A stretch of DNA of 64,000 nt from Arthrobacter sp. Bi83 (GCF_918698095.1 NZ_CAKKLY010000005.1:1-64000), one strand, 5' to 3'. Shown: positions 50,281-59,816, counted from the first letter of the stretch. The notes: generated by a model not told the origin, from the letters alone. Numbers and translations are program-made.

Positions 50281-51159
50281 TTAGGCGTTGAAGGTCTGGG
50301 GAGCCCAGGTGGCGGGGCTGATCCGGCCCTGGTAAACGGGCAGTTCGACGGCGTCCTCGCCGTCGCGGAACTGGGACCAGGGGCGGTTGAGGTTTTCGGT
50401 TCCATGGGTTCTGACATGCTCGACGGCGGCAAGGTCCAGTTCCGCCGTGAGCAGCACCGGTGCATCATCAGGGGCCTCGGCCAGGGTGTTGCCCTCCGGG
50501 TCGACGATGATGCTCAGGCCCTTGCCTGTGGGACCGGCGCAGTTGACGCTGACCACGAAGACCTGGTTCACGATGGCGTTGGCCTTGGCGAGCACCAGCT
50601 CCTGGTGGCGGTCCGGCGTCGTGGTTTTGACGACGTTGAGGATGACCTCGGCGCCCATCCAGGCGAGCTGGCGGGACACCTCCGGAAACCACGCGTCGTA
50701 GCAGATGTTCAGGCCCACCCTGCCGATGCCGGCCAGGTCCACGGTGGTGAACCGGTCGCCGGGGTCGTAGGGCTCGAACGGGCGCCAGGGGAAGACCTTC
50801 CGGTAGTAGCCGGCCAGCTCGCCCTCCGGGGACAGGACCAGCTGCGTATTGAACAGCTGCCCTTCCGGGCCGCGCTCGCACACGCTGCCCGGAACCAGCC
50901 AGATGCCGAGGTCCGCGGCAAGCTGCCGGAGCTCCTTGACCCGGGGTCCGTCCAGCGGCTCGGCGGAGGCCTGGAGCATTTCCGTGCGCTGCTGGTCGGG
51001 GTCGGAATCGCCGAACAGGTGCAGCTCCGGAAAGACCACCAGCGTGCTGTGCGGCTGGACAGCGAGGGCCGCTGTGACCTCGTCCGCAAAGTCCGAGGCG
51101 GGTTCGCCGATGAGCCGGGGCCGGGCCTGGGCCGCGATGAGGGGAAGGATGCGTCGCAT
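50281..51159 (-). CDS. Carbon-nitrogen hydrolase (nitrilase superfamily, amidase-like)
   Basis: A 292-residue hydrolase with the triad Glu in VVFPELHLFG, Lys in GYYRKVFPWRPFEPY and Cys in LNICYDAWFPEVSRQ. The YRKVFPWRPFEP lysine region resembles aliphatic-amidase and N-carbamoyl amidohydrolase relatives. The ATG at 51159 has GGAG at 6-nt spacing; a GTG 12 nt earlier is possible. It is first in the permease-nitrilase operon, divergent from a GntR gene across a palindrome. Confidence 0.87.
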   Translation of the reverse strand: MRRILPLIAAQARPRLIGEPASDFADEVTAALAVQPHSTLVVFPELHLFGDSDPDQQRTEMLQASAEPLDGPRVKELRQLAADLGIWLVPGSVCERGPEGQLFNTQLVLSPEGELAGYYRKVFPWRPFEPYDPGDRFTTVDLAGIGRVGLNICYDAWFPEVSRQLAWMGAEVILNVVKTTTPDRHQELVLAKANAIVNQVFVVSVNCAGPTGKGLSIIVDPEGNTLAEAPDDAPVLLTAELDLAAVEHVRTHGTENLNRPWSQFRDGEDAVELPVYQGRISPATWAPQTFNA

Positions 51160-51195
51160 GGTGTTCTCCACGTTGGGGATGTGATCTGCACTATA

Positions 51196-51214
51196 TTAGA
51201 TCAGAATGATCCAA
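51196..51214. promoter_or_regulatory. GntR operator palindrome
   Basis: TTAGATCA-GAA-TGATCCAA is an inverted repeat with 7 of 8 pairs matching, in the short divergent region between the amidase operon and the GntR gene. Likely bound by that GntR protein. Confidence 0.65.
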
Positions 51215-51232
51215 TTATGGGAAGAGGCGGGA

Positions 51233-52006
51233 ATGGGCCGTAAAGTAGCGGATATGACCCGTCAGTTGGAGGACGCCGCCGACTCTTCGCCGATCGGCGC
51301 AGGCAGGCTGGCCGGCATCGACCGCCGCAGCGCCATCGATGCCGTGCGGCTGCGGATCGGCATGGCGATTTCGCTGGGGCTGCTGAAGCCCGGCGAGCGA
51401 CTGCCCGACCAGGAGGACGTGGCGCTGGGTCTGTCGGTCAGCCCGATCACTGCCCGCCGCGCGCTCGCCAGCCTTGCTGAGCAGGGCGTGGTGGTCCGCC
51501 GCCGCGGCAGGGGCGGCGGAACGTTCGTGGCCGACGAGCCGCCGCGGAACGTGTTGGCAGAGCTCTCGGCATCACCTGCCGAGTCCCAGGCGGTGAACCG
51601 GCTGGTGGACCGGAGGCTGCTCTTCGAGTGCGCCGTGACGCACTACGCGGCCATCAACGCCACGGCTGAACAGCTGGACGAGCTCGACCGGCTGACCCGC
51701 GACATGGCCGAGTCCACGGACTGGTCCGACTACCACCAGGCCGACGAGCAGTTCCATCAGCTGGTGGGCACGGCGTCGGGGCTGGGGACCGCCATCGAGG
51801 TTTATCACGAGACGCTGGCGGAGCTCTACGCCTACTTCATCCCGTACCCGATCGAGCTGCTGCACAAATCAAACTGCGACCACGTCGCACTGGTGGCGGC
51901 CCTGCGCGCCGGCCACGGCAACGAAGCGGTGGAGATCGCCCGCAAGCACGTGGACATCCTGCACCGGACGATGTTCATGGGCCTGGCAGCGCGAACGGAC
52001 AAATGA
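51233..52006 (+). CDS. GntR-family regulator (FadR/FCD type)
   Basis: A 257-residue regulator. The winged helix covers about residues 30-95 (LKPGERLPDQEDVALGLSVS, PITARRALASLAEQGVV, RRRGRGGGTFVA). The all-helical C-terminal domain (FECAVTHYAAINATAEQLDE, DYHQADEQFHQLVGTASG, RAGHGNEAVEIARKHVDIL) is FCD-like with the Asp/His metal-binding positions. ATG at 51233 has GAGG 5 nt upstream; an internal ATG at 51254 is the alternative. It is divergent from the amidase-permease-nitrilase operon and is its likely regulator. Confidence 0.87.
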   Translation: MGRKVADMTRQLEDAADSSPIGAGRLAGIDRRSAIDAVRLRIGMAISLGLLKPGERLPDQEDVALGLSVSPITARRALASLAEQGVVVRRRGRGGGTFVADEPPRNVLAELSASPAESQAVNRLVDRRLLFECAVTHYAAINATAEQLDELDRLTRDMAESTDWSDYHQADEQFHQLVGTASGLGTAIEVYHETLAELYAYFIPYPIELLHKSNCDHVALVAALRAGHGNEAVEIARKHVDILHRTMFMGLAARTDK

Positions 52007-52065
52007 GGCCCGCACTGACCATGCCATCCGTTGCCGCCGCGCGGCCCCCTTGGCATACTGCGTGC

Positions 52066-52563
52066 ATGCCTTCACTTCCAGCCACTTCCGCCGAGGACGT
52101 CATCAACGAGCCGGTGCGGATCCAGTTCGAGGCCTTCCTCGATGAGCACCGCAGCAGGCTCAATGCCTGCCTGGACGGCCTGACCGAGGAGCAGGCGCGC
52201 CGGACTTTGGTGCCCTCGCGGACCACACTGCTGGGACTGGTCAAGCATGCGACCTTCGTGGAAAAGGTCTGGTTCGACGAAGCGATCACCTGCCGCTCCC
52301 GCGCAGACATCGGCATCCCGGCCACGCCGGACGAGTCATTCATCCTTAGTGTCCAGGACACGATTGACAGCATCCAGGCCGCCCACCGCGACGCCTGCGA
52401 GGCGTCGCGCCGGGCGGCATCCGCGCTGCACCTCGACGACTTTGTCAACGGGAATCGGCGGGGCCCGCTGCCGCTGCGCTGGGTGTACCTGCACATGCTG
52501 CGCGAGCTCGCCCAGCACTGCGGGCACGCAGACATCCTCCGCGAACAGATCCTCAGGGGCTGA
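52066..52563 (+). CDS. DinB-family (DUF664) protein
   Basis: A 165-residue four-helix-bundle protein of the DinB/DUF664 superfamily. Marks are LNACLDGLTEEQARRTLVPS at the start, the His of GLVKHATFVEKVWF and the C-terminal LRELAQHCGHADILREQI with two further His, which together form the usual three-His metal site. Members include bacillithiol/mycothiol-dependent enzymes and many of unknown role. ATG at 52066 matches the family start; an earlier in-frame ATG at 52003 overlaps the GntR stop. Confidence 0.85.
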   Translation: MPSLPATSAEDVINEPVRIQFEAFLDEHRSRLNACLDGLTEEQARRTLVPSRTTLLGLVKHATFVEKVWFDEAITCRSRADIGIPATPDESFILSVQDTIDSIQAAHRDACEASRRAASALHLDDFVNGNRRGPLPLRWVYLHMLRELAQHCGHADILREQILRG

Positions 52564-52615
52564 CAGGTTGGACTAGAGCAAAGACCCGCGCGTCGACCAG
52601 TACATTGACGCGCCG

Positions 52616-52910
52616 ATGCCCGCGACTGCTCGCAACACCGGTACCGACGCACGCCGCGACCTGGTCACCGAACTCCTTGGCCTGTGGCTGTTGCTGGCCG
52701 TTTTCCTCGACGGCTGGGCGCACATCAACCTGCCGAGCCTGGAGACGTTTTCCACCCCGTGGCACGCGGCCCTCTACTTAGGCATGCTGGCGACGGCGGC
52801 GTGGACCGCCGTCGTGATCTGGCGCAACCGGACGCCTGGGCAGCCGCTGCTGCAGGCGATTCCCCCGGGCTACCGCGGAACGGCGATGGGCGCGGTCCTG
52901 TTGGTCCGCA
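52616..52910 (+). pseudogene. Membrane protein N-terminal part, 3' truncated
   Basis: The first about 97 codons read like an intact actinobacterial membrane protein: DLVTELLGLWLLLAVFLDGW, HINLPSLETFSTPWHAALYL, then a second helix and TPGQPLLQAIPPGYRGTAMG. Near 52908 (AVLL) this breaks off; the frame goes on to 53158 only as antisense of the homocysteine methyltransferase gene. The expected further membrane helices are missing. The product would have two helices at most. Function of the family is not known to me. Confidence 0.6.
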
Positions 52911-52962
52911 GTGCCCGGGCGAGCGGGATGCGGGGGTTCCGGCCTGCTGAGGCAGCCAGCCG

Positions 52963-53931
52963 TCAGGGATTTCCCGTAAGCCTGGCCACAGCGGCAATGT
53001 CCTTGGGGGTCGTCCGGCAGCACCCGCCGAGGAGCCGGGCACCAAGTTCACGCCAGACGGCGGCTCCTTCGGCCAGGCTTGCGGGCTGCTTGTTGCCGGC
53101 TCCCCCAGATGTGTCCCCGGCCGCGGCCGGCCGCCACTTTTTGGTGACCGCGTCGTAGATTTCGCCAGAATTTGGATACGCGATCAGGGGCGTGTCCGTG
53201 GCTTTGCCCAGGGCGCCCAGGGCTGGGGAAACCAGCTCCAGCGGCACACAGTTCACGCCAATGGCCACGACGGACGGCTGCGCCCTGGAGAGCTTTGCCA
53301 CCTGAGCCAGCGGTGTGCCGTCGCTGATGTGCCCTCCGTCCCGCAGCGTGAAGGAGAGCCAGCCTTCGACGTCGAACTCTTTCATGAGTGCCATCAGGGC
53401 CTCGGCCTCCGGCAAGGACGGCAGCGTCTCACAAGCAAGAAAGTCCGCTCCGGCGTCCACCAGCGCGGCAATTCGCGGCCGGTGGAACTCCATGAACTCG
53501 TTTCGGCTGAGGCAGTAGTCTCCCCGGTATTCCGACCCATCGGCCAGGTATGCGCCGTACGGACCGACCGATCCTGCAATCAGCAGGGGGCCTGCACCCG
53601 GGTTTTCGGCCAGGTGCTCGCTGCGAGCCTCGTCGACCAGGCGGACACTCAATGCCACCAACTCCAGGGCCTCTTCTTCGCCAATGCCGCGCCGCGCAAA
53701 TCCCTGGGGTGTTGCCTGATAGCTCGCCGTGATCGCGACCGCGGCTCCGGCGCGGAAGTAATCGCGGTGCACGCGCTTGACGAGCTGCGGCTGTTCCAAG
53801 AGAACCTTGGCCGACCACAAGGGGTCGTCCAGATCGCAGCCGTGCGCTTCCAGCTCGGTGGCAAGTGCGCCGTCCACGGGCAGGTTCGCTCCGGCCTCAA
53901 GCATGCGGGAGAGCTTGGTGTTACTGGGCAT
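52963..53931 (-). CDS. mmuM: Homocysteine S-methyltransferase
   Basis: A 322-residue zinc-dependent methyltransferase that moves a methyl group from S-methylmethionine (or SAM) to homocysteine, giving methionine. Family marks: VDGALATELEAHGCDLDDPL at the start, SVGPYGAYLADGSEYRGDY, and the three zinc-binding Cys in GVNCVP and LLGGCCRTTP. The ATG at 53931 fits the family start, although no clear Shine-Dalgarno sequence is seen; the frame is open to 54018. It is divergent from an operon of unknown role and may belong to the methionine/homoserine theme of this end of the window. Confidence 0.9.
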   Translation of the reverse strand: MPSNTKLSRMLEAGANLPVDGALATELEAHGCDLDDPLWSAKVLLEQPQLVKRVHRDYFRAGAAVAITASYQATPQGFARRGIGEEEALELVALSVRLVDEARSEHLAENPGAGPLLIAGSVGPYGAYLADGSEYRGDYCLSRNEFMEFHRPRIAALVDAGADFLACETLPSLPEAEALMALMKEFDVEGWLSFTLRDGGHISDGTPLAQVAKLSRAQPSVVAIGVNCVPLELVSPALGALGKATDTPLIAYPNSGEIYDAVTKKWRPAAAGDTSGGAGNKQPASLAEGAAVWRELGARLLGGCCRTTPKDIAAVARLTGNP

Positions 53932-54012
53932 TGTTTGGGCTCCAAGCGGGTTCGTTCGTCCATGGCTGTCGGGCACGGTGCACGTCCTATGCACGATGGC
54001 TATGTTCATAAT

Positions 54013-54030
54013 AAGCATTTTTCAATGCTT
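54013..54030. promoter_or_regulatory. Inverted repeat AAGCATT-TTTC-AATGCTT
   Basis: A perfect 7-bp inverted repeat in the AT-rich divergent region between mmuM and the 54.1 kb operon. It is a candidate operator for one of the two IclR-family proteins encoded just downstream. Confidence 0.55.
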
Positions 54031-54096
54031 GTAATGATCATCACACCGTGCCACGATGGCATGCAAACACGTTACGAACCGATCAGGAGACTTCCC

Positions 54097-54546
54097 ATGA
54101 AGATTGAAATGAAGCCAGTACGCAAGCTGCGCGTGCATTGGCCCGTAGCTTCGGAAACCTTCTCGCGGCTCGCCAGCGGCGACGCAGAAGCATTCAAAGA
54201 CGAAGCGGGCATTGCGGCCCTGCTCGACGCTGTCGCGGAATCCCCTGACCTCGGGGACTTTGGCAACTACCGGCATGTCTTCGAATCCGGTTTGGGTTTT
54301 GAGGGGTTCACTTGCGCTGAAGGCGCCAATCCTACGTTGGGGCAGGTTGGTCAGCAGACAATTTCGCCGACCCTCGTCTTGACGACGTATTTCGATGCTG
54401 CGCTCGACGACGCTGCCGTGGAACGCTTCCTGCAGCACATCGTGGATATCCACCCTTGGGAGGTGCCCGTCATTGAGCTGACAGGGCCAATCAGCGTTTC
54501 CAACACTGCCCTTCCTGCATTTGTTGAAAGCCAGGCCACGTCATGA
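54097..54546 (+). CDS. Hypothetical protein cotranscribed with cyclase (149 aa)
   Basis: The ATG at 54097 has AGGAGA at 8-nt spacing. The protein begins MKIEMKPVRKLRVHWPVASE and continues with DEAGIAALLDAVAESPDLGD and PWEVPVIELTGPISVSN. It is acidic, soluble and of mixed structure. No family was recognised. Its stop overlaps the start of the cyclase gene by 4 nt, so the two are made together, and it may be a partner or act on the same small molecule. Confidence 0.7.
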   Translation: MKIEMKPVRKLRVHWPVASETFSRLASGDAEAFKDEAGIAALLDAVAESPDLGDFGNYRHVFESGLGFEGFTCAEGANPTLGQVGQQTISPTLVLTTYFDAALDDAAVERFLQHIVDIHPWEVPVIELTGPISVSNTALPAFVESQATS

Positions 54547-55295
54547 CTCAAGTCACCACAACCGCCCTCTGGGACGGCCTGCAGACGCTGATTGCCGGCA
54601 GATCATTCACTGACCTGACGCACGCCTTCCACCCCGGCCAGCCACACTTCCCGGCATTCCCCGACGAAATCAGGGAGCCCGTCTTCGATCTGGAGAAAGG
54701 TGACGGTTTCACCGCTCACCGCTACTCGATCATCGGACAATGGGGAACACACGTTGATCCTCCCTCGCATTTCATCTCAGGAGGAAGGACCCTGGACCAG
54801 ATTCCCGTGGAGGAGATGGTCCTTCCGCTGGTCGTCCTGGACATCACCGAGCGCGTCATCGCTAATGCGGACGCCACTCCCCAGATGGAGGACGTCCAGG
54901 CCTGGGAACACCGCAATGGTGCCATCCCACCCGGGGCCTTTGTGGCATTGCGGACAGGCTGGAGTGACCGTTGGCCTGACGCTGCCGCCATGGCAAACAG
55001 GGACGATCACGGTGTCAGCCATACACCGGGCTGGTCGCAGGAAGTCCTCTCCTTCCTGATTGAGGAGCGGTCGGTTACCGCCGTCGGTCATGAGCAGACG
55101 GACACAGACCCGGGACTGGCCACATCCCGCCAGGATTTCACGCTGGAGACCTACGTCCTGGCACAGAACCGGTGGCAGATCGAGCTGATGGCGAACCTAG
55201 ACGGACTTCCAGAGGCGGGCGCTGCCCTCATTGCCACTTGGCCCAAGCCACTGCGGGGCAGCGGTTTTCCTGCCCGGGTCTTCGCCATCCATTAG
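54543..55295 (+). CDS. Cyclase-family hydrolase (kynurenine formamidase-like)
   Basis: A 250-residue metal-dependent hydrolase of the cyclase/KynB superfamily. The defining metal motif is GTHVDPPSHF (HxxxDxxxH type) near residue 68; FTDLTHAFHPGQPHFPAFPD comes before it, and GAFVALRTGWSDRWPD and VGHEQTDTDPGL after it. Relatives open N-formylkynurenine, isatin or other amides and lactones. The overlapping upstream gene and two IclR regulators suggest a small catabolic unit; substrate unknown. Confidence 0.85.
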   Translation: MTQVTTTALWDGLQTLIAGRSFTDLTHAFHPGQPHFPAFPDEIREPVFDLEKGDGFTAHRYSIIGQWGTHVDPPSHFISGGRTLDQIPVEEMVLPLVVLDITERVIANADATPQMEDVQAWEHRNGAIPPGAFVALRTGWSDRWPDAAAMANRDDHGVSHTPGWSQEVLSFLIEERSVTAVGHEQTDTDPGLATSRQDFTLETYVLAQNRWQIELMANLDGLPEAGAALIATWPKPLRGSGFPARVFAIH

Positions 55296-55309
55296 GAGGC
55301 GTTCCTCCA

Positions 55310-56104
55310 GTGACTAGAATCGGACCCATGTCTAAGACATCCAGCATGGGCCGGGGAATCATGGCTGTCCTCGCGGTGGGCTCCCGCAACGCAGAAGGCC
55401 TGCCTGGCGGAACGGTCGCTGATATAGCAACCGACCTGGGCAAGGACCGCAGCCAGATTGCGCGCAGCCTGCGGACGGCCCAGCAGGAGGGGTTTCTGGT
55501 CCGCAAAGACCACCGGACCTACACCGTCGACTGGTCGCTCCTGACGGACGCGCAGCTGTTGTCCGAACAACGGTTGCAGACCGACGGCGCCACCGCGCTG
55601 GCAGGCTTGGCCCGTGAAACTGATGAAGGATGCTTCCTTGGAATCCTGAGCGGAGACAGCACCGTCACCATCGGTGAGCATGTTCCGGCTAGTAGCAACA
55701 TGATCGGTTCATGGCTGGGCCGGCCATACCCGGCCTACTGCAGCGATGCCGGCCAGGCTCTGCTGTGGGAAACGTCCGACGACGAGGTCCGGACCCTTTT
55801 CTCCGGTGTCGCTTTCGTGCGCCATGGCCCCAATACGCCCCTTGACGTTGAGGACTTCCTGTCACGACTACGCGCGGCCCGGGCGCGGGGATACTCCATT
55901 GTCGACGAGGAAGCCGAGCCGGGGCTGTATTCCCTGGCCGTTCCGATTCGGGACTTCAAGGGCGACGTGGTGGCAGCGCTGCAGGTCGTAGGCGCCAAGA
56001 CCCGCCTGCAGCCGAGGTCGGAAGCCTGCGCCACGGCTCTCGTGTCCTGGGGAAGGTGGCTTGAGTCCATGCTGGGTCAGGTCCCGCCGAAGAATGGGCC
56101 TTAG
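55310..56104 (+). CDS. IclR-family regulator
   Basis: A protein of about 264 residues with an IclR-type N-terminal winged helix (GIMAVLAVGSRN, GTVADIATDLGKDRSQIARS, LRTAQQEGFLVRKDHRTYTV) and effector domain (SSNMIGSWLGRPYPAYCSDA, GYSIVDEEAEPGLYSLAVPI). GTG at 55310 has AGGAGG 10 nt upstream; ATG at 55328 is the alternative without such a site. It is 14 nt after the cyclase gene, so probably cotranscribed. Its 3' end overlaps the next IclR gene, on the other strand, by 4 nt. Confidence 0.85.
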   Translation: MTRIGPMSKTSSMGRGIMAVLAVGSRNAEGLPGGTVADIATDLGKDRSQIARSLRTAQQEGFLVRKDHRTYTVDWSLLTDAQLLSEQRLQTDGATALAGLARETDEGCFLGILSGDSTVTIGEHVPASSNMIGSWLGRPYPAYCSDAGQALLWETSDDEVRTLFSGVAFVRHGPNTPLDVEDFLSRLRAARARGYSIVDEEAEPGLYSLAVPIRDFKGDVVAALQVVGAKTRLQPRSEACATALVSWGRWLESMLGQVPPKNGP

Positions 56105-56901
56105 CTGGCAAGACCCTTCCGGCCAGCGCTGTTTCGCGTGCCGCCCTGGCAGGAGCCCAGCCGTTGGGCTGCTTCCCACAGGGCCTTTGCAATGTCATCT
56201 GCGCCGGACATGATCTCCGCCCGGCTGCCCAGGACGCTGAGCGCTGCAAGAACGGAACCGTCGGCGGTGCGGACCGGAACCGCCAGTTCGTAGACTCCAT
56301 GCTCGAACTCTTCCTCCGCGACAACGAAGCCCCGCGCCCGGTCCCGGTCCATCAATTCGACGACTTCCTGCGGCGAATGGGCCGCCCCCGGACCGCCCAC
56401 GCCAATGAAGTTGACGTCCGCAAGGAGGGCCTCAACGGCTGGCTGCTCCTCGTCCCACAGCAGAGCCCGGCCGGACCCGGTGCACCACACGGGTGTCACC
56501 ATGCCGGGTTTCACGAAGCCGCCGGGAACCGCGTCATTGCTGGAGGTCCGCAGGAGAATGACGCGGAAGCCCTCCCGGACGGAAAGTCTGGATCTAAGGC
56601 CGAACGAGGCCACCAAAGCCTCAAGTTCGGTTCTTGATTCGCGGACCCAGCCCGTATTCAAAGCGGCTGCCAGCGTAAAAAAACGTGGACCGGTCCGGAA
56701 TGGCCCGCGTTCGACGCGTTCCAGCAGTCCCAGCTCGCACAATTCCTGAGTCAACCGGGAGACACGGCTTTGGTCCATCTCCAGCTCGGATGCGATCTGG
56801 GAAACGCCGAGTAGCCGCCTTCCCCACTTCTCCCGGTCTGCGACCAGCCGAACTATCCGAAGGCCTTGGGCCATGGATGACGCTTCCGAGGAAGAATCCA
56901 T
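56101..56901 (-). CDS. IclR-family regulator
   Basis: A 266-residue IclR protein, clearly related to the convergent neighbour at 55.3 kb (shared layout, VWCTGSGRALLWDEEQP versus YPAYCSDAGQALLWETSD). HTH: LGVSQIASELEMDQSRVSRL. Effector domain: GFVKPGMVTPVWCTGSGRAL and ARGFVVAEEEFEHGVYELAV. The ATG at 56901 has AAGGAG at 5-nt spacing. The two convergent relatives may have arisen by duplication and could control the cyclase operon and the permease. Confidence 0.88.
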   Translation of the reverse strand: MDSSSEASSMAQGLRIVRLVADREKWGRRLLGVSQIASELEMDQSRVSRLTQELCELGLLERVERGPFRTGPRFFTLAAALNTGWVRESRTELEALVASFGLRSRLSVREGFRVILLRTSSNDAVPGGFVKPGMVTPVWCTGSGRALLWDEEQPAVEALLADVNFIGVGGPGAAHSPQEVVELMDRDRARGFVVAEEEFEHGVYELAVPVRTADGSVLAALSVLGSRAEIMSGADDIAKALWEAAQRLGSCQGGTRNSAGRKGLAS

Positions 56902-56961
56902 GCTCCGTGCTCCTTCCGCCTGATAACTACGCCTATTCTCACATGTCCCCACAGAACGCCG

Positions 56962-57001
56962 AGCTTGGTGGCGGGGGACGAAAGCCTCCCGCCACCAAGC
57001 T
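56962..57001 (-). terminator. Hairpin terminator, 14-bp perfect stem
   Basis: AGCTTGGTGGCGGG and CCCGCCACCAAGCT pair perfectly around 12 nt, 26 nt after the permease stop on the minus strand. Confidence 0.8.
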
Positions 57002-57026
57002 ACGCGGACGATAGTTTGTGACGGCG

Positions 57027-58466
57027 TCAGGAGGTCTGGTTTGCGCGCGCCTTGCGTCCGTACTTGAAGTAAAAGAAGGCATAGCAGGCGCCAACGAAAG
57101 TGAATCCGAAATAGAGCGCTGCCACCTGGTTCGGGTCATAGGCGATGCCGATGAGCGAGATGACACAGAGCGAGAAGGCCAGGACAGGCACCAGCGGGAA
57201 CAGCGGGGCCTTGTAGGGAAGCGCAGCGACATCACCGCCATTCTTGACGAAGGATCTCCTGTGGAAGAAATGCGAGGCGGTGATGGACATCCAGACCCCG
57301 ACGACGGCGAATCCCGCCACCGATACGAGAGCCAGATATACCGTTTCAGGTGCAACGACGCTGCTGATGAGGGATGCCAGGCCACCGAGCATGCTGACGG
57401 AGAGTGCAGTCATGGGAATACCGCGCCGGGTCAGCTTCTTCAGCGCCCGGGGCGCATGCCCCTCGTCGGCAAGGGAGTAAAGCATCCGTGCGCAGGAGAA
57501 GAGGCCACTGTTACCGGCTGAAAGGAGTGCGGTGATGATGACGAAGTTCATGATGTCGGCGGCATAAGGAATGCCGATGGATGAGAAGACCGTCACGAAC
57601 GGGCTTTCATCCAGCCCGACCTGCTCGAAGGGGACGGTGGCGGCAATGACAGCGATTGCCCCGACGAAGAAGATCAGCAGACGGATGACGGTGCTGCGCA
57701 TCGCTTTGGGGATACTGGTGGCCGGGTCAGCGGTTTCGCCCGCCGCCACACCGATGAGTTCTGAACCCGAGAAGGCGTAGAACACCGCAAGCGCAGTGAC
57801 CAGGACACCCGTGAAGCCGTTGGGGAAGAGACCGCCGGAAGTGTTGAAGTTTTCAAACATGCTGGGATGGTTGGCCGCCTCGCTGAGCGGGTGGAAGCCG
57901 AACAGCGCCGCGCCGCCGAAAACGATGAGAACCACGATGGCGCCGACCTTGACGATGGCAAACCAGAACTCAGATTCGCCGAAGAATTTCGAAGAAACCG
58001 CATTGAAGCCGAACAGGACCGAGGCGAAGATAAGGCACCAGACCCAGACGTCAACACCCGGGAACCAGCGCTGCATCAGGAGACCGGAAGCCGTGAACTC
58101 CGATCCGATGGCCACCGCCCAGCAGAGCCAGTAGAGCCAGGCGGTGGTGAACCCGGTGGCCGGCCCGATCGACCTCGCCGCGTAGATATGGAAGGCCCCT
58201 GAGACCGGATAAGCGATGGCAAGTTCACCGAGGCAGGCCATCACCAGATACACAACAAAGGCGCCAATGAGATATGCGATGACCGCCCCAAGCGGCCCGG
58301 CCTGGGAAATGGTGTACCCCGAGCTGAGGAAAAGCCCGGAGCCGATCACCCCGCCCATGGCGATCATGACCAGATGCCGCGCCCCCATGGACCGCCGGAG
58401 CCCCGAATCGGTCGAGGGCGGAATGGTGGGCTGCGGTTCGAGCTGGACAGGTAATGACGATTCCAT
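57027..58466 (-). CDS. Amino-acid permease (APC superfamily)
   Basis: A 479-residue, 12-helix permease of the AAT group. Helix 1 is HLVMIAMGGVIGSGLFLSSG; the family segment FSGSELIGVAAGETADPATS and LSAGNSGLFSCARMLYSLAD follow. The ATG at 58466 has GGGAG at suitable spacing. It is divergent from the homoserine dehydrogenase gene with a 17-bp palindrome in between, so homoserine, threonine or a relative is a reasonable substrate guess; this is context only. Confidence 0.88.
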   Translation of the reverse strand: MESSLPVQLEPQPTIPPSTDSGLRRSMGARHLVMIAMGGVIGSGLFLSSGYTISQAGPLGAVIAYLIGAFVVYLVMACLGELAIAYPVSGAFHIYAARSIGPATGFTTAWLYWLCWAVAIGSEFTASGLLMQRWFPGVDVWVWCLIFASVLFGFNAVSSKFFGESEFWFAIVKVGAIVVLIVFGGAALFGFHPLSEAANHPSMFENFNTSGGLFPNGFTGVLVTALAVFYAFSGSELIGVAAGETADPATSIPKAMRSTVIRLLIFFVGAIAVIAATVPFEQVGLDESPFVTVFSSIGIPYAADIMNFVIITALLSAGNSGLFSCARMLYSLADEGHAPRALKKLTRRGIPMTALSVSMLGGLASLISSVVAPETVYLALVSVAGFAVVGVWMSITASHFFHRRSFVKNGGDVAALPYKAPLFPLVPVLAFSLCVISLIGIAYDPNQVAALYFGFTFVGACYAFFYFKYGRKARANQTS

Positions 58467-58619
58467 GGTTTCTCCCAGGTGAGTGGCAGGTGTGATGCGA
58501 AGAATGCGCACGTGGCCTGGCGTGGGTCAAGCCGACTCGAGCTGCGCAGTAGCGACAGTGATGAAAGTAACACGAAATGGCCGTTTTGGTCATTAAAAAC
58601 ATCTCCACATGTCTATGTT

Positions 58620-58636
58620 GAACGTAAGTTACGTTC
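58620..58636. promoter_or_regulatory. 17-bp perfect palindrome in permease/hom promoter region
   Basis: GAACGTAA-G-TTACGTTC is a perfect palindrome between the divergent permease and homoserine dehydrogenase genes. ATGGCCGTTTTGGTCAT, a looser inverted repeat, lies 42 nt to the left. Candidate sites for the Lrp-type or IclR-type proteins encoded nearby. Confidence 0.6.
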
Positions 58637-58763
58637 CGGCGCGAATGACGAATCGGCAGGCGGATGGTCAGTTCGCCCTGCTTTTCGGTCACAATCACAT
58701 GCGCTGACGGACATGGAATGCGGTCAGCATTGGAGGACCGATGTAACTGACTGAAGGAGCACC

Positions 58764-59816
58764 ATGACCACCTACGACATCGCGCTGATCGGCTTCGGCG
58801 GCGTCAACAGGACGCTGGCCAAACTGATCGCGACGCGTGGTGAGAGACTTCGTTCCGAACTGGGCTTCGGCCTGCGGATCGTGGCCATCACCGACCTGCG
58901 TCTCGGATCCCTGGTCCAGCCCGAAGGCGTGGACCTCCCCGTTGCCCTCAAACTGGGCGGCGACAATGAAACCTTTGCAGCCCACGGCGGATCCGCCGAC
59001 ACCAACAACGAATCCGTGATCCGCAACTGCCCAGCGCACATTATCTGCGAGGCCACCTTCACGAATCCCGACGACGGCGAGCCGGCAGTTTCGCACGTAC
59101 GCTGGGCACTCGAATCCGGCAAGAGCGTCTGCACGACGAACAAGGGCCCGGTTGCCCTCCGCGGCGCCGAACTGACCGCCCTGGCCGAACAGAACGGCGT
59201 GCACTTCGAGTTCGAGGGCGCCGTCATGAGCGGCACTCCCGTCATCCGCCTGGCCAAGAAGATGTTCGCGGGGCTGCAGCTGAACGGCTTCGAAGGCATT
59301 CTCAACGGCACCAGCAACTATGTGCTCGGGCGGATGGAAGCCGGCCTGGACGTCGGCGCGGCCATCAGGGAGGCGCAGGAACTCGGCTACGCCGAAGCAA
59401 ACCCCGCAGCCGACATCGAGGGCTACGACGTTCAGCTCAAGGTCCTCATCCTCGCCAACGAACTGCTGGACGCCGGCATAGAGCTCAAGGACGTTCATCG
59501 GCAGGGGATTTCCACCGTGACGCCGGAAGATATTCGGAAGGCAGCCCACGCGGGGCGCCGCTGGAAGCTCGTCGGCGCGGCACGACGGAATCCGGACGGG
59601 TCCGTGACTGCAGGCGTATCCCCTGTAGCGCTCCCCCTTGATCATGGGCTGGCAGGGGTTGCCGGCGCAACCAATGCCGTGTCCTTCGAGACCGATCTTC
59701 TGGGCGCAGTAACCATCTCCGGACCGGGAGCCGGGCGCGTGGAGACCGCCTACGCGCTGCTCTCTGACATCATCGCAATTCACGTAGCCAGGACGGAGGT
59801 ATCCGCAAATGCCTGA
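58764..59816 (+). CDS. hom: Homoserine dehydrogenase, short form without ACT domain
   Basis: A 350-residue NAD(P)-dependent enzyme interconverting homoserine and aspartate 4-semialdehyde. The Rossmann start is [17 protein letters not shown]; the catalytic region has [30 protein letters not shown] and [19 protein letters not shown] with the active-site Lys/Asp positions. Biosynthetic actinobacterial enzymes usually carry a further C-terminal ACT domain for threonine feedback; it is absent here. The gene overlaps an aldehyde dehydrogenase gene by 8 nt and sits with permease and Lrp genes, which points to a catabolic role. Confidence 0.87.
   Translation: MTTYDIALIGFGGVNRTLAKLIATRGERLRSELGFGLRIVAITDLRLGSLVQPEGVDLPVALKLGGDNETFAAHGGSADTNNESVIRNCPAHIICEATFTNPDDGEPAVSHVRWALESGKSVCTTNKGPVALRGAELTALAEQNGVHFEFEGAVMSGTPVIRLAKKMFAGLQLNGFEGILNGTSNYVLGRMEAGLDVGAAIREAQELGYAEANPAADIEGYDVQLKVLILANELLDAGIELKDVHRQGISTVTPEDIRKAAHAGRRWKLVGAARRNPDGSVTAGVSPVALPLDHGLAGVAGATNAVSFETDLLGAVTISGPGAGRVETAYALLSDIIAIHVARTEVSANA

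Noticed and set aside
48930..50468. A 512-codon minus-strand frame overlapping the permease.
   Set aside because: It is the permease gene read in another frame (Arg/Pro/His-rich, no motifs), a common effect of high GC.
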